Assembly (NCBI GenBank): GCA_004335835.1
Contig: RWJK01001811.1
Span: 1-64,000, forward strand
From: Scenedesmus sp. ARA3
Taxonomy: Eukaryota > Chlorophyta > Chlorophyceae > Sphaeropleales > Scenedesmaceae
Length of the DNA stretch: 64,000 bases
Reading direction: 5' to 3'
Shown: positions 45,710 through 59,300 of the stretch, piece after piece
How positions within the stretch are numbered: position 1 is the stretch's first letter
Layout: each line of letters starts with the position of its first letter
Notes under the pieces: model-generated
The model's database searches: none
What the model saw: only the letters and a program-made list of their open reading frames with translations
What the model was told of the DNA's origin: nothing
Made by a program: the position numbers and the translations under genes

Positions 45710-48700
45710 GGGGCGCCGCTGATGTTGAACAGCTGATCACCACCTGCCAAACGGGCGTGAGCCGAAACTTGATGTAACTGCACAGTGACGACACCGCCAC
45801 TCTGGCGCAAAGCTATTGATGGACCATTGTAAACTACGTCTCGTCTGAAATCTTATTTTTTGGGCATCGCGTAGCGCGTTGCTCGCGCAAGGCTGGGCAG
45901 ATCAGGCGTGTTAGGCGTACGGCACATGCAACAGGGCGATGATGGTGCAATCATCCTGCGCCACAGGAGACGTGGCACCAGGTTAAGTCACAGTAGCAAA
46001 TTTTGAACATAGCGTACCTACTTACCCCGTAGGATGGCGTGCAGGCAGTGGGCTCCTCACCACTCTGCCAGCTTGGGTCCGACCCATGGGTGACTCACGG
46101 ACCCATGGCCACGTGGGTGCACTGTCGGCTCGGCTCTGAGAGTGCAAGATGCTAAGTCGCCACCTACAGCTGTACTACTACTAAGTTGACCGGACTTGAT
46201 GTACTACTACTAACTTGACCGGCCTATAAGGTTGCGCACTGATTACGTACGTATTTCAAGGGCAGTGACTTCATCAGTCACTGAGTGTTGGCACTGGTTC
46301 AAGGGGCAATGTTGACTGATCGGCTGCTTGCTGGTCACCAGCGGGTAGTCATGGCACCCCATTACCCGAAAAACTTGACAGCTAAAACCAGCAGCACACA
46401 ATGGTGTGTTGGGTGTAGACAGAACTGTCATCGTGGCCGAACATAACCTGTACGAGTGATGAAGGGTGCAGAGCACATACGTTGCGCATATGACGACACA
46501 GATAATGACGATGCAACCAACTGCAGCTTAGCACAGAGCGGCAGCCTGCTGTCACACTGGTATGCTAGCCGCCGCCGGAGCAATGATCAACAGCAAGGGC
46601 AGCAAAGCAAGTTAGTAAACTGCCACAAACATATGTGCAGCACACAGCAATGCGGAAGCTGTGGTTTGATGCAATGCACCGCACCATGCAGCTACCATTG
46701 TCAAGGATCCTCGTGAAGCAGCGGCTGCACAATCTTCCAAGCCGCACACCCTAGTCAATACGCGAGCAACCCCTGTGGTGCCACTGCGATTATTCAGGCC
46801 AGCGGCCTGGAGAAGCATTGACAATAGTATGCAACCCCCCCGAGCACATGCGTTCTATTGGTGTCGCGGCAACGAACAAACGCCTACAAGGTGCAAACCA
46901 GTGATCAGAGCCTAGTGCAACAACAGCACGCACTGCCGACACCCTATATATTAACTATTGTCCCGGCAAGGCGTGGGCAGCCAGCACAGGTCAGGGCCAA
47001 GGCCCAGACATGCCAATAGTCAAACCCCAGATGATGCATAGCCCCATGCGGACACATTCGACAGTAGCACTACTTCTTTGGCAAGTGCGACATACAGACT
47101 TTCACATACTGTTTGGCTTAGGATTAATGACGGCAAAGAGGAGCAAATGTCATGCCAGGATGCATGAGCAAGGTGCATACCCTGCTGGCATCAGGTGAGA
47201 CACGTCAAGAACGCCACGGTTGTCTGGGCAACACAAGCGCTCGTGACAGCAGATGCTATGCACATCAGCGGCAAACCTCGAACATGCGATGTGGTGCCAA
47301 GCAATGCCTGATTGCCATGCAGCTGCGAACACGAATACGTATAGAAGAGGGTCAAGTGCTCCGCACGAGCAGCGCTCGACCGTTGAGCGAGGCAACGGCA
47401 TCGCAAGCACTTCATTATGTGTGGCGCGATCTGCTGCATCCCTGAGCGCAGTCTGTCACGCCTTGCTGCTAAGCAGCACATATACACAGCATGCAATACA
47501 AGGTGCAAGACAGATACGACTCTAAGCATGCGGTTGCGTCACACTCTGTGCGGCGCAGCTGCACCACTGCGCACAAACTATACATTAAAATAAGGCCTGT
47601 GCAAGTGCTGCTGCTGTTTTGTTGACTCTCAACCTCTTCACGTGCCCAGCAGGGGTGACCCAACATGCCGCATGCATGTGCAGCTCACTCAACTCAGCCA
47701 CATGTACTGGAGCAGCACAAGCTGCCACGCAAGCTGCCACGCAAGCTGCCTGGAATAAGGCTTACAGTGCTGTGCAGGCGCCAATGAAGCTTGAGCAACC
47801 TGCAAGCGCTGTCACCGCAGCAACAAGCACAGGGCTGCCCCCAGCAGCACCCGCGACCCACCCTGAGTTCAGCATAAGGTTCCGAGGAGCATGCATGCAT
47901 GCCCGCATATCAGGGTAGCATCGATTGCATGCCTTACCATTTCACGTGGCTGGGTTGTGGGTGGATGCATGGAGCTGTGCCCGCTGTCAGTCACACCCAA
48001 GGTTCCCAGCCATCGTGCATATACAACTCAACAAGCAGCCGCAATCTGTCATGGCTGCCACGGCAGGTGTGACGTATCCCTCTATGCTGCTGGGCAGCAT
48101 TTTATGACAACACACTTGCTGCGTGCATACGCCTGATGATGCTACGTGCACATACTAACGACAAAGTACATATGTCCGCACAAGGCACCCTGTACTGCAT
48201 GCGTTTCAGGTCAACAAGCACGGCCCTGTTAATCAAGGCACTCATCTGCAACCGATTCCACATGCGCCTCGTGAAACCATGTGGGCCTCGCCACACATGG
48301 TCAGCTGCTTCCTGGCCACCTTTCGTGGTCAAGTGCTTCCCTGTTGACAGGCTAACAAGGCGCAATGCGGCGTTACGCCAACACCATACATCTCAACAAT
48401 TGACGGCTGGGCATGCCTGCATGTGGTCCTGGCAATGCCCCATGCTACAGCGGCCAACAGTGTTGTAACGCACTGTTGGCTGACTGCACTGCTGCAACGC
48501 AACTTATTTATGGGAGCCACGGTCACCTGTTGTGACACCACGCTCTACACGCTGTGGCTGAACAACCACCGTGCAACCGGCTTTGCCGGACATCACCTTC
48601 ACCACAAGCAGGCACAAGCTGCACCAGCTGCGCACGCACCCACACAACTGCTCGCCACAAGCTGGCTTGTCATGGTGCAAGGGCTGTGTGCCGCCAGCAG

Positions 48701-48756
48701 CACATACCCACCACAATCCTGCTGCCTAGTCATTGCTGCATCACACGCAGTGCTCA
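45710..48756. other. Intergenic, 3 kb, no supported gene
   Basis: This is the upstream side of the protease gene and the 3' flank of the large modular gene. A 29-base unit (TGTACTACTACTAA(G/C)TTGACC) is duplicated at about 46169-46224. Frames up to ~155 codons near 48420-48890 are antisense shadows of the last modular exon or lack motifs. Nothing else is seen. Confidence 0.5.
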
Positions 48757-50343
48757 CTAGCACTGGTAGGGGCAGCACGCTGCTTTGCCGCCCATCTTTG
48801 CTGCGACAGCATTGCACAGATTCTCTGCACAGCCGCCTCCTTGAGTCAAACTGGCCGCGCTGTACGAGGATGGCCAGTCCGCAAAGTTGCTGACCTTACA
48901 AGCCGCGCCGTTTGCACTGGGGCGAACGGCAAAGCACTGGCACTTACCAGCCGTGGCGCACGCGCTGCTGGACTGGCCGGTGCACACTGCAGCAGATCAA
49001 CAAGAACATGTGCAGAGGCGGCAGCACACACATACGTCATGTCAGACACCATCACACTTTAGGCGATCCTTGTGTCACCTCCAGTGGAGATAGGGCTGTA
49101 TGCATGAAGGCAGAGCGCGATGCAATGGCAGTAGCTGGCAGTGGCTGGCGAAGTGAAGCAGCATTGACATTGCCACATATACTCTTCCGTACGGACCATG
49201 CCCTGCGAACGTTTTGCAGGCTTGCGTCCCCCATTCGTCGCTGCGAGGCTTTATACTGTGGCGTGCACAATGTGTGCGGGTAGGGTGGGGTGGGGGCTAG
49301 CTGTCTGCAGTTACTCACTGGATGTGCGCTTCAGGCAGCAGATGCCAGTCCTGCCAGTCCTGGTGCAGGGCGCGTTGGTTGCAAAGTGGTCATCAGGGCA
49401 GTCTGTGGCGGAGCCGCCAGATGAGCCCATGCACACACTGCACGTGCCGGTAGCATTGCCGGCTGCGCTCTCCGTGTTGAATGAGCACGGGTTGCTGCAT
49501 GAGTCAGCAGCTGGGCGGGGGCTGGGTGAAGGGCTGCGAGGGCGACAGCCGCAGAGAGACAGCAGCAACAGCAGCAACAGGTCAGCCAATGGTCTGTAAT
49601 GCGCATCACCTGATGGGAAAGGGACAGGCATGCCAAAACGAATGTGGGCAACCAATGCCGAGCTGCGCATGGCTGCGCCGAACGCCGCTGCTTATAAACA
49701 GCAAAAATGTCGCCTGAATCAACACACGCCTAGCATCATCGCCACATTGCAGCACCCTTTGACCGTAAAAAAAGTGTTGTGTAGTATCATATGTGTGACT
49801 CTGCTGCGCATGTTGCTGCTGGACTCACGATGCCTGGGGAGGTGCCCCCTGGCCGCCGCCAGCAGCGGGGCTGGGGCTGGGGCTCCTTGATGCGGCGGGT
49901 GAGGGAGATGGGCTGGGGCTGCGCGTGGAGGGCGAGGGTGAAGGGGATGAGGAGGCTGGGGGTACGCCCTGACCGCCGCCAGTGCTGGGTGAGGGGCTGG
50001 GGTTTGAGGCAGGTGGTGGTGCAGGGGGAGGCGCGCCGCAGCCGTACGGGCAGCAGGCAGCTTTGCGGCCCATTATTGAAGCGAGTGCATTGCACTTGGG
50101 CTCTGCGCAGCCTCCGCCGCCCTGCAGGTAGGCTGTGTTGTACGCTGGAGGGAAGTTCTGCATGTTGCTGGCGGCGCAGTTTGCGCCATTGAAGGTTTCG
50201 AAGCACTCGCACTGGCCATCAGCGCACTGCTTGTTGGGCGAGCCCGTACACACTGCAGCACAGTGAGCATCAGCAGCAGCAGCAGCGACGAGCAGCACAT
50301 GTTCAGCACATGCTTGCAGAATTACAGGGGCGCCTGTATGAAG

Positions 50344-50391
<48 letters not shown>

Positions 50392-53300
50392 CGGCCCGTC
50401 CGCCCGCCTGCCCGTGCGCCCGCGCCACACAAGCACGCACACACATACACATACATACGAGAAGAGTAGGGTGCAGGCAAGGGCACTCAGCATGATGCTC
50501 GCATGGCGCGTGTTGGGCCTTGTTCAGTGGCATGTCAATGCATCACTCACGGGCTGTACGCTTGATGCAGCAGATGCCAGTCTGCGTGTCAGGGCCGGAG
50601 CACGGGGCATCTGATGGGAAGTAGTCTGAAGGGCACTGTGACGTTGAGCCGCCAGTGGAGCCCAGGTACACACTGCAGGTGCCGGTAGCGGTGCCGGCAT
50701 TGCCCAAGGCGATCGAGCAGCTTGTGTCGACGGCAGGGATGGGCGATGGGCTGGGCGATGGGCTGGGCGTTTGGCTGCATGACAGTTTGCCAGCATCAGA
50801 GCAGTAAGTGTGACTGGCAAAGGCTGCGATGCAAAGATATCTCGATGTTGTTGCATTCGGAAAGCATTGTCGCAGTTGTTGGCATGGCAGCGGTGCACGC
50901 TGCAAGTGCACACGCTCCGTCTCTGCTCCTGAGCAAAGTACGCTTGGCGTCCCCATCCACTGATGCAGAGAGCAGTGTGACCAATCAAACAAACAGCGGA
51001 GTAGTCTAAGGGTGAATGGCCGATGCTGGCGCGTATCGAGTCTGCACTCAAGCTTGCAGGAACGGTTATGAAGCTGGTGGAAACGCGTGTCAGCACATGC
51101 AAAGTGTTTGCCCCGCGTCTATCATTTGAAGCGCTGTTCTCACGTTGGTGGTACGCCTTGGCCGCCCCCAGTGCCTGGAGGCCTGGGGCTTGGGCTTGGG
51201 CTGGGTGAGGGAGATGGTGAGGGTGAGGGCAAAGGGGATGAGGCTTCTGGGGGTACGCCTTGGCCGCCGCCAGTGCCTGGAGGCCTGGGGCTGGGGCTGG
51301 GTGACGGGCTGGGGCTGGGGCTGGGGCTGGGCACCACAGGTGACGGGCTGGGGCTGGGGCTGCTGGGTGTTGGTGAGGGAGGTGGTGAGGGTGAAGGTGG
51401 GGCTTCCGGAGGCACTCCCTGGCTGCCTCCAGCGCGTGGTGACGGGCTGGGGCTGGGTGACAGGCTGGGGCTGGGGCTGTCAGGCTCCGGTGACGGGCTG
51501 GGGCTGTCAGGCTCCGGTGACGGGCTGGGGCTGTCAGGCTCTGGTGACGGGCTGGGGCTGGGCACCTCGGGTGACGGAGACGGCGATGGGCTGTCCTTGT
51601 CACAACCGTAGGGGCAGCACGCTGCGTGGCCGCCATCTTTTGCTGCAACAGCATTGCACATGTCCTCCTCGCAGCCTCCTCCATCATCCAACTTGGCTTC
51701 AGTGTACGCTGAAGGCCAGTCTGCAAAGTTGCGGACCTTGCAGGATGCACCGCTGGTTGTGGTGGCGAAGCATTCACACTGGCCTGTCCTGGCACATTTG
51801 CCATTTGAGCTGGCCGAGCACACTGCAGCAGGTGGCAGAGGTTGCACGTGTTAGCAGCAGCAGAGTGCAACCGGCTCTAGGCAACACAGCTGATGCAGGG
51901 GCTACACATGCCTGAGCAGGGCGGTAGTAGCAGCTCACGGCGCTGCATGGATGTTGGCACCATGACATCAGGGCAGAAGCTTCCTCTTGCAGATCATACA
52001 CGCCGCTACTCACGCGCTGTGCGCTTGATGCAGCACACCCCAGCCTGGCCGAATCCTGAGCAGCTCGACTTGGTCTGGTAGTAGTCGGGAGGGCACTGGC
52101 CAGCATCGGCACTGCCTGTGGCCAAGCAAGCGCTGCAGGTGCCGTTGATGGAGCCTTTGCTGCCCAGGTCGATCGTGCAAGAGTCACAGGTAGTGCTGGG
52201 CGCAGGGCTAGGTGACGGGCTGGGTGATGGGCTCTCAGGCTCAGGCGAGGGAGAGGGGGACTCCCTGCAGTGCATCGTCAAGTGCAGGCAGAGTTCAATG
52301 TCATTGATCCAACCAGCGCAGCCGTTTGCGGAAGAGAGCACGGCAAGAGCCCTGTGTTAGCCATGTGGTTTGTTTTCGAAAGATGGAGGCGGGTTTTTGG
52401 AAAACAAAAAAGGGGCAATTAGATAAAACTTTTGTTGCACATGACCAATGGTTATTGTTTTATATAATTTGATTTATGTATCACTCTTATTTTTGCAGCA
52501 GGTGCATCAGCGCAGGCACGCCAGCTTTGCAAAGAAGCCACGAGAGGGTAGTCCCGCATGGAGCAGTGGCACTGCATGGCATGGTGGTGGCTGCTTGAAG
52601 CAGGCAAACACACCTTGCAAGTGCTGTACAAACCTTAACAAATGCATGCCATGTGCTGCTGTTATGTGGGTGTGAAAGAGCGAGGACTACGCGTGGGGCG
52701 TTGCACCATCTGATGTGTGTGCCGCACTTACAGAGGTGGTTCTGGTGATATTCCTTGCCCTGAACCACTGCGGGGCGAGGGGCTAGGGCTGGGCGAGGGT
52801 CTGGGCACCTCAGGTGATGGGCTAGGACTGGCCACATCAGGTGACGGGCTGGGTGTCTCTGGTGAAGGCGAGGGAACAGGTACACCTTGCCCGCCCCCTG
52901 AGCTTGGGCTGGGGCTGGGGGAGGGGCTGGACACGTCAGGTGATGGGCTGGGGCTGGCCACATCCGGTGATGGGCTGGGGCTGGGCACCTCAGGTGATGG
53001 GCTGGGCACATCCGGTGATGGGCTGGGGCTGGGCACCTCAGGTGACACTGACGGGGCTGGGCTGGGGCTGGGGCTGGCCACAGGCAGCGCAGCAGACGGC
53101 GACGGGCTGCGTGCAAAGCAGGAAAAGCAGCAAGCAGTCAGCCTCGGTCAATGCACAAGTGGTACACACGCACCATGCTTTAGATAAAAATACCCCTCGA
53201 AATGCATCCCACGACCTAGGCAGACATAGGCAATTGTACCGCCCTGCAGCGGCAAGCAGTCCAAGCAGTCATGCTCACCTTGGTGATGCCATCGGGCTGG

Positions 53301-56300
53301 GGCTGGGCTGGCCTGGCACGCTGTACACTGCCACAACAGTCACAGCGCCATCAAGCTGCAGCGTGATGCTGGCGTCGGTGGTGGTGCTGATGATGTCTCC
53401 AGTCGTGGCGTTGTACACGTCCCAGCGCACAAAGGTGACGCCAGATGGCGGCACCTGCGTCAGGACGTAGGAGCCAGCGGGCAGCAGGCCGTCGTTGCTG
53501 GCGCCGCACAGGCCCGTTGAGGGAGCCTGAGGCATCACGCTGCCTTCCAGGCGCGTTGAGGGCGCCTCCTCGCAGCTGCCGGCGCCACCAACAGCACTGA
53601 TGTTGGCAGTAGCGCCGCTGTAGGTTCCAGGGAACTGGCTGAGCAGTGCCAGCGGGAACTGCACAGGGGCTGGGCTGGGGCTGGGGCTGGGGCTGGCCAC
53701 AGGCAGCAGAGGAGAGGGCAATGGGCTGCGCGGCAGGCAACAGCAGCAGCATGCAGCCAGCCGCAGTCAGTGTACCAGTGGTGCATGGTCAAAAATGCAT
53801 GCGTTTGCCGGCATCAATTCAGCATGCTCCAAAGCACCCTGCCATGCATGCCAACTTTTGATGGACGCAGACACTGTGCCATCGTACCACCCTGCAGCAG
53901 AAAGCAGTCCAAGCAGTCATGTGATCGATGTTGTGGAACTGCATGCAATGTTGCTACAGTATAAGCATGATGGCATGTTTGCTTTGTTGACACATTAATG
54001 ACAGACAGAGATTCGTTGTAGCTGCCTTTTGCGCCAGGCGGTTGGCCACCACACACACCCAGCTCCTTCTTACTTAGCTGTGGGCGGCACAGTAAGGCTG
54101 AGGCTGGGGCCGGGGCCGGGCCAACACTCGACCATATCCGACAAACACCGTGTGCAGCACAGCAGCCAAACACCAGTGCAAGCATTCAGTTGCGATAACA
54201 ATCGCGTCTCACCTTGCTGGGGGTGGCACACCAGGGCTGGGGCTGGGGCTTGTTGGCGCTGCAGGAGGGGTGGGGCTGGGGCTTGTTGGCGCTGGCGATG
54301 GTGAGCCTTGAGCCTGGATGGCGCAAGGAGGTGATGGGCATGATGTTATTTGCTGTGTGCTTGGACGTATTTAGTCAGCTTGGTCAGGCAGCCGCATAAT
54401 GAAGCGCTGTGCCGACTGCAACAATCTAAGGAACTTGCTGCATGTTGCGACAGGTGGTCCAGCGGTTTCAGTCAGCAGAGTAGGTGCCCATGTGCAAATA
54501 AATGCTGCCTGGCTGTAGCCAAATACTTACCATGCAGCATGTCTCATTGCTTGGTGGTGTAGCCATGTCATTGGCGGGGTTGGGCACAGTGTTTTGTGGG
54601 CACGCCCATGTGTCATTCTTGTTGGTGGTCACGTCAAAATCCTTACAAGTTGGCTGCAGTGCAGAAGCAGATGCAGTCAGCATGATGTAAGTCCTATCCT
54701 GGCAGCAAATGTGACGCTCCCAACAAATCCTTGCATTCCCAGGAAACACTGTGGTGCTGCACATGTTTTGATTTTCACTATGATGTGAAAACTACACACA
54801 GCTGACCTGCACACATAAGCAGCAGCCCGCTTCACACCACAACACAGCAAGCTTATGGTCATCATCACCACCTGAGAGGTGTATTGATGTGCTCCCATTC
54901 TCCAAGAAGACTGCTATACCATGCAAGATAGGTGCACCGGCTGCAGGCAAGCTACAAAGACGTGAATTGCCTCCCGCACCAGGCAGCACAGCTCATCAGT
55001 TGGAGGTCCATTCAGCTCGTTCGCCACATTAGGCAGTGTCGCTGGGGGGCAGTTGTGAGGCTGCAGGTTGCGCCTTGTAACATTGCGGTCAGCGCAAGTA
55101 GGCTGCAGCAGCACCGAGAGATGTCAGTAAGTCATAGACAGACACGCCAAACAGGCGTCCTGTCCAGGGCACATGCAAGCACATTAGAGCAGGCACTTGT
55201 GCGACTGGCGACTGGGAATATTTATGCAGCCTGCGGCCTACAACGCCACTGCTTGAGCGTTGGGTCTCACCAAGCAGCAAGCCCTGGCGTCTGGTGGTGA
55301 GTAAGTCTGGTTTGCGGCGTTGACCAGTGTGGAAGGCGGGCACTGGAAGCTGCTGCAGGTGGGCCCTGCCGGGCTTGGCGATGGAACGGGGCTACAACAA
55401 AGTGCACAGGGCGCGCAACAAAGAGCACATGGCACAGGGATGGCAGATGCTGGTGAAGCCGAGTCATCATTCAAAAAATGTGAATGAAGAAGTTGCATCC
55501 ACCAGCACATGCAAGGCACAGCACCAGGTGCAAGGGACGGAGCAGCATGATACAGCAAGACAGGCAGTCAACAGGCCGACTAGTGAAGCCACAGTTTCAA
55601 GCTGCACTAGCACAGGCAGATGATTAAATAGGTCGGTAGCAGATGGACAGTCAATGGTCAGCAAGAGCGCACATGCCATGGGAGATGGTGATTGGCTCCA
55701 AGGTAGTGTCCCCAGTCGTCTGGCATGCCACAAAACTCGTGAGGCACTGCAACGTCCCTGTCTGACCCATCCTGATGAGCTAAGGCCTGAAAGCTTATAC
55801 ATACAACTGCATGTTTAGGTATGATATGCGTTGGACACTTTGGTTTTGTCCATACCTAGCAGGTGGGATAGGTCCTGTGCCCGGGCTGGGGCTGGGCAGC
55901 GTTGGAGTAGGGCTGGGGCTGGGCACCTCAGATGACGGGCTAGGACTGGGCACCTCAGGTGATGCCGAGGGTGATGGGCTGGCCACAGGCAGCGCAGGAG
56001 AAGGCGACGGGCTGCATGATGCCGAGCGGAAACAGCAGCATACAGTTAGCCTCAGCCAGTGTACAAGTAGCACAAGCAACTGCCGGCATCATTGCAGCGT
56101 GCTAAGAGTCACTCTATACAGCATGCCCTTGAGAAAGCAGAAATTGTGCAGCCATACAACCCTGTGGCCGCAAGCAGGCAGGGCGGTCCTGCTCACCTTG
56201 GTGATGCAACCGGGCCGGGGCTGGGCAGGCCTTGCACGCTGTACACTGCCACAACAGTCACTGCGCCGTCAAGCTGCAGGGTAATGCTGGCGTTGGGTGA

Positions 56301-59300
56301 GGAGTCAATGAGTTCCCCGGTTGTGGCATTGTACACCTCCCAGCGCACAAAGCTGGCGCCGGCTGGCGCAACCTGCGTCAGGGTGTACAGGCCAGCGGGC
56401 ACAAGGCCGTCGCTGCCGCACAGGCCGTCTCCCGGCTGCTGCACGTTCACGCTGCCTCCAATGCGCGTCGAGGGAGCCTCCACGCAGCTGCCAGGGCCAC
56501 TGGCGCTGATGTTGGCGGTAAGCCCGCTGTAGCCGGCAGAGTAGTTGCTGAGCAGAGCCAATGGGTGAAGGGCCGGCAGCTGCGGCGCTGGAGATGGGCT
56601 TGACGGCCGTGCCTGCATGTGTCAGGCAGCAGTGCATCGTTGTGAGGGACAAGTTTGTCCAGACAGCTTGATATCATGTTGAGCTGTCCAAAGCTGCAGC
56701 TCATGACCAACAGGGTGGTGTTTGAGGTGCCACTTCCAGGGTGTGTTCCTGGACCAGCATGCCCGCATTCAGGCGTGTTCCTGCGCCTCAGCATGCAGCA
56801 GTTGCATGCTGTGTACACCTTGACAGGACACATTGCACCAGGCGCTTACGATATGCAGTGGGATGCAATGCGTGTTGAGAGAACGACACGTCAAACAAAC
56901 ACGGGCCTTGCTGCGCAGGGAGCAGGCAGCTCACCATGCAGCACCTCTTCCTTGTAGGTGGGCTGGCGTTGAGCTTTGAGGGGTCCAGCACTTGGAGGCT
57001 GCCGCAGCCCTGGGGCTGTGGTCCCTGCTTGAAGGGGTCAGTGTCGCCGCACGTGGCTCTCTGCATGAGTCGATAAGTGGATGTGAGAGGGCAGGGTTGA
57101 AGGCTGCGCAACAGTACATATGGATGCCGGCAGAGTTGCAGGCTGCACAGCAGCACACATGGATGCCGGCAGAGCTGCAGGCTGCACAGCAGCACATATG
57201 GATGCCGGCAGAGCTGCAGGCTGCACAGCAGCGCATATGGATGCCGGCAGGGTTGCTGAGCACGCCCATGATGGGTTCAGCCTGGCAGCCGGGTGCAGGC
57301 AAGATGGCGTGCTGCTTTCACACATGCATTGTCATCCAGATCCACAGCTGGTGGTGGTTGAAGGATTGCATCGTGCCCAGAAGGTTGCTTCTGTACGGGT
57401 GATAGGTGTCTTTGCGTGGCTGTGGCTTGCGTCACTACTCACCAGGCAGCAGACCTCATCGGAGGGGTTGGGCAGGTATGGGGCGTTCTGGTTCACATAC
57501 CAGCCGAGGGTGGCATTGCAGTGCCATGGCTGGCATCCGACCTCATCAGGGTTGATGTCGATGCAGCTGTACTTGGGCATGCAGCAGGCCTCGGGCGTAG
57601 GCGGGCTGACGCTGATCATGTTGCTGTTGAACACGAAGTCACCGACCACGGTGCTGCAGTCAAAGGGTGTGGTAACAGAAGCACCAGGGGAGATGTCGCC
57701 GCAGGTGGGAACACCTGGCTCAGGTGACACCCCAGGTGCGGGGCCTTGGGAGGGTGATGGGCTGGGCACTGCAGCTGGTGACGGGCTAAGACTGGCGGGT
57801 GGTGGGCTGGGCATTGCCGGTGGTGGGCTGGGCACTACAGCTGGTGACGGGCTGGGCTCTGCTGCTGGTGATGGGCTGGGCACTGCTGTAGGTGACGGGC
57901 TGGGCACTGTTGCAGGTGACGGGCTGGGCACTACGGCCGGTGATGGGCTGGGCACTGCGGCAGGTGACGGGCTGGGCACTGCGGCAGGTGATGGGCTGGG
58001 CACTGCGGCAGGTGACGGGCTGGGCACTGCGGCAGGTGACGGGCTGGGCACTGCGGCAGGTGACGGGCTGGGAACCACTGAAGGTGACGGGCTGGGCACT
58101 GCTGCTGGTGATGGAGAGGAGGCTTGGGGAGATGGGCTTGATGGCGCCTGCATGTGTCAGGCGGCAGGCAAGTATCCACTAAATACAGATTGGGGACTGC
58201 ATGTAACCTCTCAACCGCCCACAGCTGCAGCTTGCGACACAGAAACTGTTGGTCACTGAGGTGCCTACAGCTACACCTGGTGGCATTGGATAGTGTGCTG
58301 GGGAAGCATGCACGCATGTTGGCATCTCCTGGGCCTCACCATGCAGCACCTGCTCCGTGTGGGTGGGCTGGCGTCCGCCTTTGAAGGGTCTAGCACCTGG
58401 TTGCGGCCGCAGCCCTGGGGCTGTGCTCCTTCCTTGTACACGTTGGTGTCAGCGCATGTGGCCCTCTGCATGAGGTGATGAGGGAGGGCAGAGTTGCAGG
58501 GGCACAAACAAGGTGGTGTCGGCACTGTGGCCAAGCAGGCACAAATTTGTTGCCACCAACCAGCTGGGGGCAGGCGGGTTGTTGCGCTGTTAAATGCATG
58601 TTCTGTCAGCAACATCAGTAATGGTCTGGCGGACTTTGCAATTAGCTCATATGTGTGCTGCTGCGCGGCTTATTACTTTGTGTGGGGTTGTGGCTTGCAT
58701 TTGAAACTCACCAGGCAGCAAACCTCGTTGGAGGGGTTGGGCAGGTAGGATGCATTCTGGTTTACAAACCATCCCAGAGCGCCATTGCAACTCCACGGCT
58801 GACAGCCCTCCATGTCAGGGTTGATGTCGATGCAGCTGTACTTGGGCATGCAGCAGACGCTGCCGTTGGGTGGGCTGACGCTGCTCATGTTGCTGTTGAG
58901 CACGTAGTCACCCAGGGCGCTGCAGTCGAAGGGCGTGGCAACAGATGCACCAGGCGAGATGTTGCCACAGGTGGCGACACCTGGCTCAGGTGACACCCCA
59001 GGTGCAGGGCCTTGGGAGGGTGATGGGCTGGGCACTGCAGCTGGTGGCGGGCTGGGGCTGGCGGGTGGTGGGCTAGGCATTGCGGGTGGTGGGCTAGGCA
59101 TTGCGGGTGGTGGGCTGGGCACTGCTGGTGGTGGGCTGGGCACTGCTGCAGGTGACGGGCTGGGCACTGCGGCAGGTGACGGGCTGGGCACTGCTGCTGG
59201 TGACGGGCTGGGCTCTGCTGCAGGTGACGGGCTGGGCTCTACAGCAGGTGACGGGCTGGGCACTGCTGGTGGTGATGGTGACGGGCTGGGGACAACTGCT

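Larger units (their letters stand above)
48757..52264 (-). repeat. D-E module pair, three tandem copies (C-terminal region)
   Basis: D exons 52014-52264, 50551-50774 and 49319-49533 each start with a Ser-Pro linker and end with ICC(I/L)KRT(A/S) in phase 1. Each is followed by an E exon (51144-51822, 49829-50252, 48757-48986) opening with a Cys-rich domain: GxCxCF, NF…P…Y, GGGC, CNA, AACCPYxC. The first two E exons end in long Ser-Pro linkers with GGGQGVPP; the last ends in the stop. Phases 1 and 2 match at every join, so the pair is a unit that can be added or lost without shifting frame. Confidence 0.85.

Noticed and set aside
50524..51870. 448-codon minus-strand Pro/Ala/His-rich frame
   Set aside because: It runs through D2, intron and E1 in a frame different from the one that preserves the cysteine motifs and splice phases.
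57105..57262. CRISPR-like or coding repeat from the 39-bp units
   Set aside because: Copies are directly tandem with no spacers and lie inside an intron of the phase-consistent model.
57120..58259. Long plus-strand Gly/Asp-rich open frame (379 codons)
   Set aside because: It is the antisense of the PSPSPAAV linker minisatellite; the minus strand has Cys-rich domains, matched splice phases and a stop, the plus strand only repeat sequence.
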